NCBI RefSeq assembly: GCF_013487865.1
Contig: NZ_CP047409.1
Coordinates: 1,054,001-1,118,000, forward strand
Direction: 5' to 3'
Origin: Lactobacillus johnsonii
GTDB taxonomy: Bacteria > Bacillota > Bacilli > Lactobacillales > Lactobacillaceae
DNA length: 64,000 bases
Shown here piece after piece: positions 8,747 to 15,917 of this stretch. Under the pieces are notes generated by a model that had not been told where the DNA came from, ran no database searches, and worked only from the letters and a program-made list of their open reading frames with translations. Within the stretch, counting starts at the first letter, position 1. The number at the start of each line of letters is the position of its first letter. The position numbers and the translations under genes were made by a program.

Positions 8747-9847
8747 ATGGAAAATCCTTTTAATCCTAGTTTTGGAAAAATGCCCAGTGTTTTCTTAAAT
8801 CGTGATTCATTAACTCAACGTATAGTTACTGAATTGAACCGAGTGGGATCGCCTTTTCAAACATCCCTTCTTTACGGGCAACGTGGTTCGGGAAAAACTA
8901 CATTGATGACAGAAGTTTCTAATTTAATAAGTAAAGATAAAAATTGGTTAGTAATTAATTTAGTCTTAGATGATGACCTTTTAATTTCATTAATAAATCA
9001 ATTACAAAGACATCTTCTTAACTTAAAGATCATAAAAAATATCGACCTAAAGATGAACTTCTTTGGACTGGATATGAGTGCTAGTTTCCATCAACAGGCT
9101 GAATCTAATTTTCAATTATTATTCCAAGATGCCTTAGAGAAACTAACAAAAAAAGGGTTTCATGTTTTAATTAACATTGACGAAGTACATTTAACACTAT
9201 TATTAAAAAAATTTGCTAGTTGTTATCAAATTATGATTCGAAACAATCTTAATGTTTCTTTACTTATGGCAGGTTTACCGGAAAATGTTTCAGAAATCCA
9301 AAATGATGATGTTCTTACCTTTTTATTGCGTGCCAATCGAATCGTTTTGAATCCTTTAGATATTGAAAGTATAAAAAATAGTTATCAGCACATTTTTAAT
9401 AAAGCTGGCTATACATTTTCGACTGAAACTCTTTTATATATGACTAAACAAACTCAAGGATTTGCTTATGCTTTTCAATTATTGGGTTATCATTTGTGGG
9501 AAGAAATCATTCATTCCTCCAATAAGACGATTTCTATATCTGATATAAACAACATCTTAGACATCTATATTAGTGAATTAAATAGAAATGTTTACTTCAA
9601 AGTTTATAGCGACATGTCTGAGCGTGAAAAAGAATTCGTACAAGCTATGGTTAAATCTAAGCAACACAAGGTTAAAAGTCAGGTTATTGGTAATCTTATG
9701 GAAAAAGGACCTAATTACATTGCTGTCTATCGCCGGAAATTAATTGATGACCAAATTATTAAACCGAATGGTTATGGCTATGTTAGCTTTTTGTTACCCT
9801 ACTTCGATAAATTCGTCGAACAAGAGATGATTTTAGATGAATTTTAA
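8747..9847 (+). CDS. AAA+ ATPase with C-terminal winged-helix-like domain (paralogue 1)
   Basis: 366 residues. Walker A is LLYGQRGSGKTTLM (about residue 42-55), Walker B is VLINIDEVH (about 141-149), then a sensor-like MAGLPENV and an arginine-bearing FLLRANRI. The end of the AAA+ part carries TQGFAYAFQLLGYHLWE, and residues from about 290 form a small helical domain ending NYIAVYRRKLIDDQIIKPNGYGYVSFLLPYF, which reads like a winged helix. The layout (P-loop ATPase then winged helix) recalls Orc1/Cdc6-like and archaeal-type ATPases; this is a fold-level guess. The gene is preceded by its own 10-bp repeat array, which it may bind. Function unknown. Confidence 0.8.
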   Translation: MENPFNPSFGKMPSVFLNRDSLTQRIVTELNRVGSPFQTSLLYGQRGSGKTTLMTEVSNLISKDKNWLVINLVLDDDLLISLINQLQRHLLNLKIIKNIDLKMNFFGLDMSASFHQQAESNFQLLFQDALEKLTKKGFHVLINIDEVHLTLLLKKFASCYQIMIRNNLNVSLLMAGLPENVSEIQNDDVLTFLLRANRIVLNPLDIESIKNSYQHIFNKAGYTFSTETLLYMTKQTQGFAYAFQLLGYHLWEEIIHSSNKTISISDINNILDIYISELNRNVYFKVYSDMSEREKEFVQAMVKSKQHKVKSQVIGNLMEKGPNYIAVYRRKLIDDQIIKPNGYGYVSFLLPYFDKFVEQEMILDEF

Positions 9848-9857
9848 AATTCATCTA
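9834..9857. repeat. 24-bp perfect palindrome over the stop codon of paralogue 1
   Basis: TAGATGAATTTT is followed immediately by its exact reverse complement, with no spacer. It spans the last three codons and the TAA. A spacer-free palindrome is more like a protein-binding or crossover site than a terminator. Confidence 0.6.
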
Positions 9858-9900
9858 GAACTTTTTAGTTTCTTTCTTATTCCTCGTGATTTAACTAAAT

Positions 9901-9970
9901 ATGAATATAAAAATGAGCAATGATTTTTCTACAGTGTGTATAGAAAATTATTGCTCATTTTTATATTCAT
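9901..9970. terminator. Long near-perfect hairpin between the two ATPase genes
   Basis: Arms 9901-9931 and 9941-9970 are complementary over about 30 bp with one mismatch and one bulge, with a 9-nt loop. The inner part (AAAAATGAGCAAT pairing with ATTGCTCATTTTT) looks like an intrinsic terminator active on either strand, but the arm length exceeds what termination needs. Confidence 0.6.
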
Positions 9971-10067
9971 ATCTAAGATTCTTTTAGTACTATATCCTTC
10001 AGTCGTAAAAGATAAAATATTATCAACATTAATACACTTATGCAAAACAATTCCAAAATTCCTTAAA

Positions 10068-10157
10068 AAGTATAATGAAGTATAAAATTGTGCTGAAAAG
10101 TATAATGAAGTATAATGAAGTATAAAATTTTGCAGTAAAGTATAATGAAGTATAACG
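10068..10157 (+). repeat. Seven-copy, 10-bp-phased array of AAGTATAATG
   Basis: Units start at 10068, 10078, 10098, 10108, 10118, 10138 and 10148: groups of 2, 3 and 2 separated by exactly 10 bp, so every copy is on the same helical face. Variants end TG, AA or CG. The array ends 10 bp before the start codon of the second ATPase gene. The region 9848-10067 otherwise holds only the palindrome and hairpin listed separately. Confidence 0.9.
10088..10116 (+). promoter_or_regulatory. Candidate promoter inside the repeat array
   Basis: TTGTGC (10088-10093), 17 bp, TATAAT (10111-10116). The -10 box is the core of a repeat unit. A second, weaker pair TTTTGC/TATAAC with the same 17-bp spacing occurs 40 bp downstream. 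Any protein bound to the repeats would cover the promoter, which suggests autoregulation. Confidence 0.55.
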
Positions 10158-10167
10158 AGGTTATAGA

Positions 10168-11247
10168 ATGTACAGTGAAAATCCATTTGATGCCGAATTC
10201 GGCGGTATTCCTGAACTATATCTTGACTTTAATAATGATGCTGTCAAATATGCTAAAAGAGCACATCGTTACAAAAAACATCCCACCTACTCACTTTTTA
10301 TTACTGGTGTTCGTGGTTCAGGTAAAACAGTTTTTATGAACAAAGTTGGCAAAGAACTTAATAAATATGATGATACAATCGTGGTAACTCTTCATAATAC
10401 TGAAGATTTATTCCGTATAATGTATATTAAGCTAGCTCCAATGCTTAATAAATTAAAAAAGTGGTCTTCATCTGTTTCAATTAGCTTACCATTCGTTTCT
10501 ATAAATTTTGCTGAAGCAAATGAAAAACATGATGAAATCTACTATAAAACCGAAATCACTAAAATTTTAAAATTACTGAAACAAGCTAACATGCGAGTCG
10601 CATTTTGTATTGATGAAGTTTCTAATACACCAGCAATTCAAAAATTAGCTGAAGAATTTAATAATTGGAGCTTAAGTGAACTTCAAGTTTCTGTTATCAT
10701 GACCGGATTGTTGAAGGAAGTAGCGGAACTTTCTAGTTCGCATAATTTAACTTTTTTAGTACGCGCTGATAGGTTTCACGTTAATAAATTGCAAAAATTA
10801 TCAATTGCTCAAGCGTATATTAAAGTATTTGACATTACAAGTGAGCAAGCTGAAGAAATGGCTGAGATGACACAAGGTTATGCTTATGCTTTTCAATTAA
10901 TTGGCGATTTGATGTATGAAGAGCTATCTACTGGTAAAAATTTTAAAGATGCCTGGAATTATACTAAGTTAGCTTTTAAAGATACGCTTTTCAATCAAGC
11001 ATATGATGTCATCTCACATGAATTAACAGAAATTGATTTTCAATTTCTCTACGAGATGTCAAAAAATAATAATATTAGTGCAATTATTGAAAAAATGGGT
11101 AAAAGCAAGCAATATGTAAATATATATCGTACTAAGCTAATTAAATATGATTTAATCAAAACAATCATTCGCGGTAAATTAGGATTCACCCTACCTTTAT
11201 TTAGGGAATTTATCCAAGCAAAATATGATGAATTAAATTGGGGATAA
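10168..11247 (+). CDS. AAA+ ATPase with C-terminal winged-helix-like domain (paralogue 2)
   Basis: 359 residues, homologous along its whole length to the gene at 8747: both begin with ENPF-(N/D)-x-x-FG and share Walker A (FITGVRGSGKTVFM here), Walker B (VAFCIDEVS), FLVRADRF, TQGYAYAFQLIGDLMYEE and the end YVNIYRTKLIKYDLIKTIIRGKLGFTLPLF. Divergence between the two is high, so they are old paralogues or separate acquisitions. ATG 10168 follows CGAGG. The stop codon is 3 bp from the left end of an IS1182 element, which has replaced whatever lay downstream. Likely a DNA-binding ATPase acting on the preceding repeats; that is inference. Confidence 0.8.
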   Translation: MYSENPFDAEFGGIPELYLDFNNDAVKYAKRAHRYKKHPTYSLFITGVRGSGKTVFMNKVGKELNKYDDTIVVTLHNTEDLFRIMYIKLAPMLNKLKKWSSSVSISLPFVSINFAEANEKHDEIYYKTEITKILKLLKQANMRVAFCIDEVSNTPAIQKLAEEFNNWSLSELQVSVIMTGLLKEVAELSSSHNLTFLVRADRFHVNKLQKLSIAQAYIKVFDITSEQAEEMAEMTQGYAYAFQLIGDLMYEELSTGKNFKDAWNYTKLAFKDTLFNQAYDVISHELTEIDFQFLYEMSKNNNISAIIEKMGKSKQYVNIYRTKLIKYDLIKTIIRGKLGFTLPLFREFIQAKYDELNWG

Positions 11248-11281
11248 AAAGTGTCTGGGAAAAAACTAATTCTCAGACATG

Positions 11282-11327
11282 AAAAAAGAACGATGATTTC
11301 CATTTTGGATTTCATCGTTCTTTTTAT
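11282..11327 (+). terminator. Inward terminator at the left end of the IS1182 element
   Basis: AAAAAAGAACGATGA pairs with TCATCGTTCTTTTT, followed by T-rich sequence; it would stop transcription entering from the ATPase gene. Confidence 0.75.
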
Positions 11328-11393
11328 GTACTTTAAGTGCCTTCCTTGCTATTATTGAATCACCACAAAACAAAATGAAAGAAGGCAATCTCA

Positions 11394-13031
11394 ATGTATC
11401 AAAATTATATCACAGGTCAAACTGCTTTAACACTTAATTTAGACTTCTCTATTCCTAACAATCATTTAGCTACTGTTATCAGCTGGTTTGTCGATTCAAT
11501 TCCAGAAGATGTTTTATTGGGAGATACTGCCGAAACTGGACGTCCAGCCTATCATCCGGCCATGATGCTTAAAATTCTGCTTTTTGCTTATTCCAGAAGA
11601 GTATTTTCAGGCCGAAAGATCGAATTAATGTTGGAAGAAAACTTGCCCATGATGGTATTGGCAGAACATCAAAAGATTTCTTACCATACCATCAATAATT
11701 TTAGATCTAGCAAGCATGCCAATCAGCTCATTAAGAAAAGCTTTTTGTACTTTACCAACTTATTAGAACAAGAGGGTTTAATCAATGAAGGGACTATCTT
11801 TATTGATGGCACCAAGATTGAAGCGGATGCCAATCGCTATACTTTTGTTTGGCGTAAAGCTGTTGAAAAGTTTCATGAAAAGCTAAAAGATCAAGCAGTC
11901 AAGCTTTATGATGAATTGGTTGCCCAAGAAGTGGTTAAAGCAATGGAAAAAGAAAAAGTTCAAACTAGTCAAGGCTTAGCAGAACTAGCCCAAGAAACCG
12001 AAGCTGAAATTGAAAAACTGACTAAAGAAATTGAGCAAGAACCAAAAGCTATCCCAGGTGGCTCGCCTAGAAAAGCGAGAAGACGTGGACTTAAAAAGTA
12101 TCTTCATCGCTTGAAAAAAGACTATCTGCCCCGAATGAAAAAATACGAGGAAGCCGAGAAGATTTTTGCTGGACGCAACAGCTACTCCAAGACAGACCAT
12201 GATGCGACTTTCATGCATATGAAGGAAGACCACATGAAAAACGGCCAGCTTAAGCCAGGCTACAATATTCAAGCGGCTACGACGGATCAGTACGTGGTTG
12301 ATTTTGCCTTATATCCTAATCCAACTGATTTCAAGACGCTGGAGCCTTTTTTGAAACAGATGACGGTCCTAGATAAGTTTGACAAGATTGTCGCCGACGC
12401 TGGCTATGGGAGTGAATATAATTACACACAGCTGGAAAAAAAGTATTCAGACAAAGAGTATTTCATTCCTTACACCATGTATGAAAAGGAACAAACCAGA
12501 AAGTACAAAAATGATCCAAGCCGGCTGTCTAACTGGTTCTACAATGAAAAAGATGATTATTATTTAGATCAAAACGGCGTTAGATTCAATTTCAAATATT
12601 ATAGCCAGCGCAAGGACCACTCTACTGGTCAGGTTCGTGATTTTAAGATATATGAAGCAGATGAATTCCAAATCACACCAGAATTGGAACGCTTAGCTAA
12701 AACAAAAAGCGGCCGTCAAAGGCAAGTACGTTATAATCCTAACTGGCAGTATTTAAAAGAAAAGACAAAAGAAGTTCTTCAAAGTCCTGAAGGCAAGCAC
12801 ATCTACAGCATGAGAAAGTATGATGTCGAGCCAGTTTTTGGACATTTGAAGAACGTCTTTGGCATGCGCCGAACTCATCTAAGAGGTAAAAAGAAGGTTG
12901 AAACTGATGTAGGAATAGCCTTGATGATGATGAACTTAAGCAAGTATTGGCACAGAAGATGGTCCAAAGACCGATCTGCTTTATGTGCAAATAAAAATAG
13001 AAAAAAAAGACGGTCAAGCTACTCAAATTAA
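11394..13031 (+). CDS. IS1182-family transposase
   Basis: 545 residues, full length for the family. The N-terminal part has the YHPAMMLKILLFAYSRRVFSG segment, the first catalytic region has TIFIDGTKIEADANRYTFVW, the middle holds a lysine-rich coiled segment, then IVADAGYGSEYNY with the second acidic residue, and the C-terminal RKYDVEPVFGHLKNVFGMRR holds the catalytic glutamate. ATG 11394 follows GAAAGAAGG. No frameshift or stop, so the element may be active. It belongs to the DDE superfamily. Confidence 0.94.
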   Translation: MYQNYITGQTALTLNLDFSIPNNHLATVISWFVDSIPEDVLLGDTAETGRPAYHPAMMLKILLFAYSRRVFSGRKIELMLEENLPMMVLAEHQKISYHTINNFRSSKHANQLIKKSFLYFTNLLEQEGLINEGTIFIDGTKIEADANRYTFVWRKAVEKFHEKLKDQAVKLYDELVAQEVVKAMEKEKVQTSQGLAELAQETEAEIEKLTKEIEQEPKAIPGGSPRKARRRGLKKYLHRLKKDYLPRMKKYEEAEKIFAGRNSYSKTDHDATFMHMKEDHMKNGQLKPGYNIQAATTDQYVVDFALYPNPTDFKTLEPFLKQMTVLDKFDKIVADAGYGSEYNYTQLEKKYSDKEYFIPYTMYEKEQTRKYKNDPSRLSNWFYNEKDDYYLDQNGVRFNFKYYSQRKDHSTGQVRDFKIYEADEFQITPELERLAKTKSGRQRQVRYNPNWQYLKEKTKEVLQSPEGKHIYSMRKYDVEPVFGHLKNVFGMRRTHLRGKKKVETDVGIALMMMNLSKYWHRRWSKDRSALCANKNRKKRRSSYSN

Positions 13032-13056
13032 GAGTTGGCTTGATCGTCTTTTTGTA
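13002..13056 (+). terminator. Terminator of the IS1182 transposase gene
   Basis: AAAAAGACGGTCAAGC pairs with GCTTGATCGTCTTTTTG; its left arm overlaps the last transposase codons. Confidence 0.8.
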
Positions 13057-13146
13057 CCTGAGAATTAGTTTTTTCCCAGACACATTGTTTTGTAATTATT
13101 TACTTTTTAAAATAAAATTCGTTTTAACCTAAATAATAAATAAACT

Positions 13147-13180
13147 AAAACGGGTGGAGCCAATCAACTTCACCCGTTTT
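13147..13180. terminator. Terminator downstream of bile salt hydrolase
   Basis: AAAACGGGTG pairs with CACCCGTTTT across a 14-nt loop, with A/T runs on both sides; it can act on either strand and lies between the IS and the leftward hydrolase gene. Confidence 0.75.
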
Positions 13181-13233
13181 ACTTTGTCAAAATTTACTAC
13201 TAAATTAATTTTAAACTAACTTTAAACTAACTT

Positions 13234-14211
13234 TTAATTTTCAAATTTAATGGCCTGATCCTTAAATAATTCATAGGTAATCAAATCAGAAGTATCCAAA
13301 TTTTCATTATTCATATCCACAGCATTAATTTGGTTATTATCGTAAGTAGTAAAATATAAAATTCCCTTATCCAAATTCATACAGTCTGAATACATGGTAA
13401 ATTCAAATACATTATCTTCAACTTCATCGGTACCCTTTGCTTGTTCAACTGAATGTAAAATATGGAAGAAATTAGTTACATTTTCAACTTCATCATTACC
13501 TTTTGGTGAATGAGCTAATACAAAAGATGCCTTAATAAAGCGAGAATTTGAATCTGTTCCGCCTGGTAAATGATGGGTCCCTAATCCACGACTATACAGA
13601 TTAATATCTGCATTAGGTACAAGTGTATTTTTAGGTTGAGCTGGAGAAACCGAAGCAAAGTTAGCCAAGGTTTCAACTTGAGCTGGAAAGACAGGATTAT
13701 TTGTTAAAGTATTAACTGGGTTGTCATAAACGTGTAAACCAGTTTCTGTTGATTCAATAACTATACTCTTACCACTTTTATCACCCATTAACCAATGAAG
13801 AGTAGTAACTGGTAAATCTTTAAAGAAACTTTCATCAGTAATATTAGTTTCAGACAATAATTTCTTTACATCTTCAATAGTTTCACAACTGCTTAGTAAA
13901 TATGGGATCAGTTCAAAAGAAGTAACATTCTTTTTGCTTCCATCTACAGCAAAATATTTACCAGGACCAGTGAAATTTAATCCGGCTATTCCTAATCCTT
14001 TTTCATTGATAGCATCACAATACAATGGATAGTCATTGGCAACTACTGAAACACCGATCATTGCATAATGAGTATCTTGTGTTGGTAAATGACGATAATC
14101 AAGTTGATAATTTCTAGGAGTAATTACCACTTTCTGACCATAGGCAATTTCATAATCTAAATTTCTACCAAAATAATTATCTTTTGGACTATATAAAATT
14201 GATGTACACAT
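13234..14211 (-). CDS. bsh: Bile salt hydrolase (conjugated bile acid hydrolase)
   Basis: 325-residue Ntn hydrolase of the choloylglycine hydrolase family, cleaving the amide bond of glycine- or taurine-conjugated bile salts in the cytoplasm. The protein starts MCTSI; removal of Met exposes Cys2, the catalytic nucleophile. Other family residues are visible: GRNLDYE (Asp near residue 20-21), NEKGLGIAGLNF, NPVFPAQ, and a late FTMYSDCMNLDKGILYF. ATG 14211 follows AGAAGGAAATT. It is monocistronic. Bile tolerance and gut habitat fit a host-associated Lactobacillus. The substrate preference cannot be read from the sequence. Confidence 0.95.
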   Translation of the reverse strand: MCTSILYSPKDNYFGRNLDYEIAYGQKVVITPRNYQLDYRHLPTQDTHYAMIGVSVVANDYPLYCDAINEKGLGIAGLNFTGPGKYFAVDGSKKNVTSFELIPYLLSSCETIEDVKKLLSETNITDESFFKDLPVTTLHWLMGDKSGKSIVIESTETGLHVYDNPVNTLTNNPVFPAQVETLANFASVSPAQPKNTLVPNADINLYSRGLGTHHLPGGTDSNSRFIKASFVLAHSPKGNDEVENVTNFFHILHSVEQAKGTDEVEDNVFEFTMYSDCMNLDKGILYFTTYDNNQINAVDMNNENLDTSDLITYELFKDQAIKFEN

Positions 14212-14486
14212 CTTAATTTCCTTCTCTTCTCAAAAATCTTTTCACTTTCTATTGTAGTCTTAAAATGTAATAAATTCCCTTAACTTGTCTTGGATGCAAC
14301 TTTAAATAAAAAAAGTAGAACATGAATTAAGAAGAGTAACCTTTATTCTCATACGCTAAGTGCATAGTATTTTTTACTACTTACTAAGAAAAAGTTAACT
14401 TTCACTAAAAATATATAACTATTTCACCATTAATTATTCACATCTCCCAAATGAACTTGTTGTCGAATGGAGGTGATAACAGTTAC

Positions 14487-14975
14487 ATGAAAAGTGTCAG
14501 AAAAACAATTAAGCTCTTTCTTCTATTAGGTCTTGTTTCTGTAAGTGTTAATACTTATAAGAATAATCCTACTGTTCGCACGGCTACTAACGATTCAATT
14601 AGTACATTAAAGGAAAAAATATCAACCTTAGATGCTAGCGATCTTAATCCATTAAAGATAGTTCCACCTAAAGTTTCCGATCGACCTTCTGATCAGACGC
14701 CATCCTCGGAATCAGATAACCAATAGCCAAATCAGCCAGTAACTTCTAATTCTAGTGAAGGACAAAATCAAGAGACTTCCAGCAACCAGACTTGGAACCA
14801 TGCTAAAGCAAATGTCTTTATTGATATTTCAAATAATGATGAATTAGGTCATGCAATTAGCTTACAACATACTAATACAGCTTCTGTAATGTATCCGGCA
14901 GGATCCTATTATTCTATTCAAGAGCAAGATATTAATGCCGCTAGAGATTTATACAAATCCGCATATGCGGCATAA
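14487..14975 (+). pseudogene. Secreted/anchored small protein interrupted by TAG
   Basis: ATG 14487 has GGAGGTGAT upstream and begins MKSVRKTIKLFLLLGLVSVS, an N-terminal signal peptide or anchor. After 80 codons a TAG at 14724-14726 ends the frame in a Gln/Ser/Pro-rich linker (SESDNQ-stop-PNQPVTSN). The same frame stays open for 82 further codons to TAA at 14973-14975, with a folded-looking end (NVFIDISNNDELGHAIS, YSIQEQDINAARDLYKSAY). The codon is one base from CAG (Gln), which fits the linker. Intact length would be 162 residues. I do not recognise the C-terminal domain. As written only the signal peptide plus linker would be made. Confidence 0.65.
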
Positions 14976-15031
14976 AAAGAGTTTCGTAAACAAGTCTTAA
15001 TTTGATTTAAAACATAACTCTTTAGAAAGTA

Positions 15032-15079
15032 AAAGCACTGATATATCAACGTTTATTTAACGATGATTATCAGTGCTTT
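15032..15079. terminator. Bidirectional terminator
   Basis: AAAGCACTGATA pairs with TATCAGTGCTTT, flanked by A and T runs, between the broken secreted-protein gene and the leftward methyltransferase gene. Confidence 0.75.
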
Positions 15080-15108
15080 ATTTTAATGTTTTTCCCTGGA
15101 TACTTTTA

Positions 15109-15849
15109 TTATTTTTGACACTTAAAGAACCAGCGAGTTGCCTTTTTATCTCTCATCTCTAAACTAAAGTCAGATCCAACTTCAATTGAGTTAAAACCAG
15201 CATGTTTCAACAATTCTTTAATGGTATCTAAATCATATGCTCTTTCATAGTGAGTTTCAGATAAACGATCATATTCGCCATTGGGTAGACGATTAAAGAA
15301 TGTTAAATCATGGATCACCCCATGTTCGACATCATCATTGGCATAACTCTGCCACATAAATGCTCGACGATGATCATCATCTTGATAATTGTACATATAG
15401 CCTGGGTAAATATCGTCAGTTTGATGAGGTGTAATTACATCGAAAAGAAATACACCATCATCTTTTAAATGATTGGCGACCTCAGAAAATACTTGAAACA
15501 AGTCAGCTTCGTCATCAAGATAACAGAAAGAGTCCGCATAGCAAGTAATTACATCGAATTTTTCAAGGCCAGCTAAATCTCGCATATCAGCTTGAACCAA
15601 CTGTAAAGAAACATTATTTTCAGTACTATGTTGGTCTGCTAAACTCAGCATTTCATCAGAAAAATCAGCTACCGTGACATTTATACCATCTTTAGCAAGT
15701 AAAACAGCTAATCGTCCACTACCACCAGCTAGGTCGAGTAGCTTACCATTCTTTTTATTAATATTAGCTAAAGTGAATTTCTCCCAGCTCTTGTACATAT
15801 CTGAATCAAACAACTGATCATATAATTGGGCAAAAGTTTGATAAATCAT
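15109..15849 (-). CDS. Class I SAM-dependent methyltransferase
   Basis: 246 residues with a Rossmann-type SAM-binding fold: motif I LLDLAGGSGRLAVLLA (about residue 37-52), an acidic loop VTVADFSDEML, motif II-like VQADMRDL and EKFDVITCYADSFCYL. The C-terminal part (ETHYERAYDLDTIKELLKHAGF) resembles YqeM-type methyltransferases. The methyl acceptor is unknown. In other Firmicutes yqeM sits in the yqe ribosome-related cluster, which is not present here, so I give no symbol. ATG 15849; monocistronic. Confidence 0.85.
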   Translation of the reverse strand: MIYQTFAQLYDQLFDSDMYKSWEKFTLANINKKNGKLLDLAGGSGRLAVLLAKDGINVTVADFSDEMLSLADQHSTENNVSLQLVQADMRDLAGLEKFDVITCYADSFCYLDDEADLFQVFSEVANHLKDDGVFLFDVITPHQTDDIYPGYMYNYQDDDHRRAFMWQSYANDDVEHGVIHDLTFFNRLPNGEYDRLSETHYERAYDLDTIKELLKHAGFNSIEVGSDFSLEMRDKKATRWFFKCQK

Positions 15850-15917
15850 TTTTATTAATCCGATCTATTTAAATTATTATTCTCTTAATATTAACCCAAT
15901 TATTAAAGATATTAAAA

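Larger units (their letters stand above)
11251..13083 (+). mobile_element. IS1182-family insertion sequence, intact
   Basis: A 1833-bp element bounded by perfect 26-bp inverted repeats (11251-11276 and 13058-13083) beginning GTGTCTGGGAAAAAACTA. It carries one full-length transposase gene. I see no target duplication (left flank AAAA, right flank ATTG). Hairpins with T runs near each end (11282-11327 and 13002-13056) would insulate it from neighbouring transcription. Confidence 0.93.

Noticed and set aside
10068-10157. Repeat array considered as CRISPR
   Set aside because: Units are 10 bp and gaps are 10 bp; there is no 25-35 bp repeat, no variable spacer and no cas gene.
9929-10186. Leftward 85-codon frame across the repeats
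   Set aside because: It only translates the hairpin and the antisense of the repeat array (LHYTSLYF-type repetition); no ribosome binding site.
11985-12272. Leftward 95-codon frame inside the IS1182 transposase
   Set aside because: Shadow of the transposase frame; no start signal and low-complexity composition.
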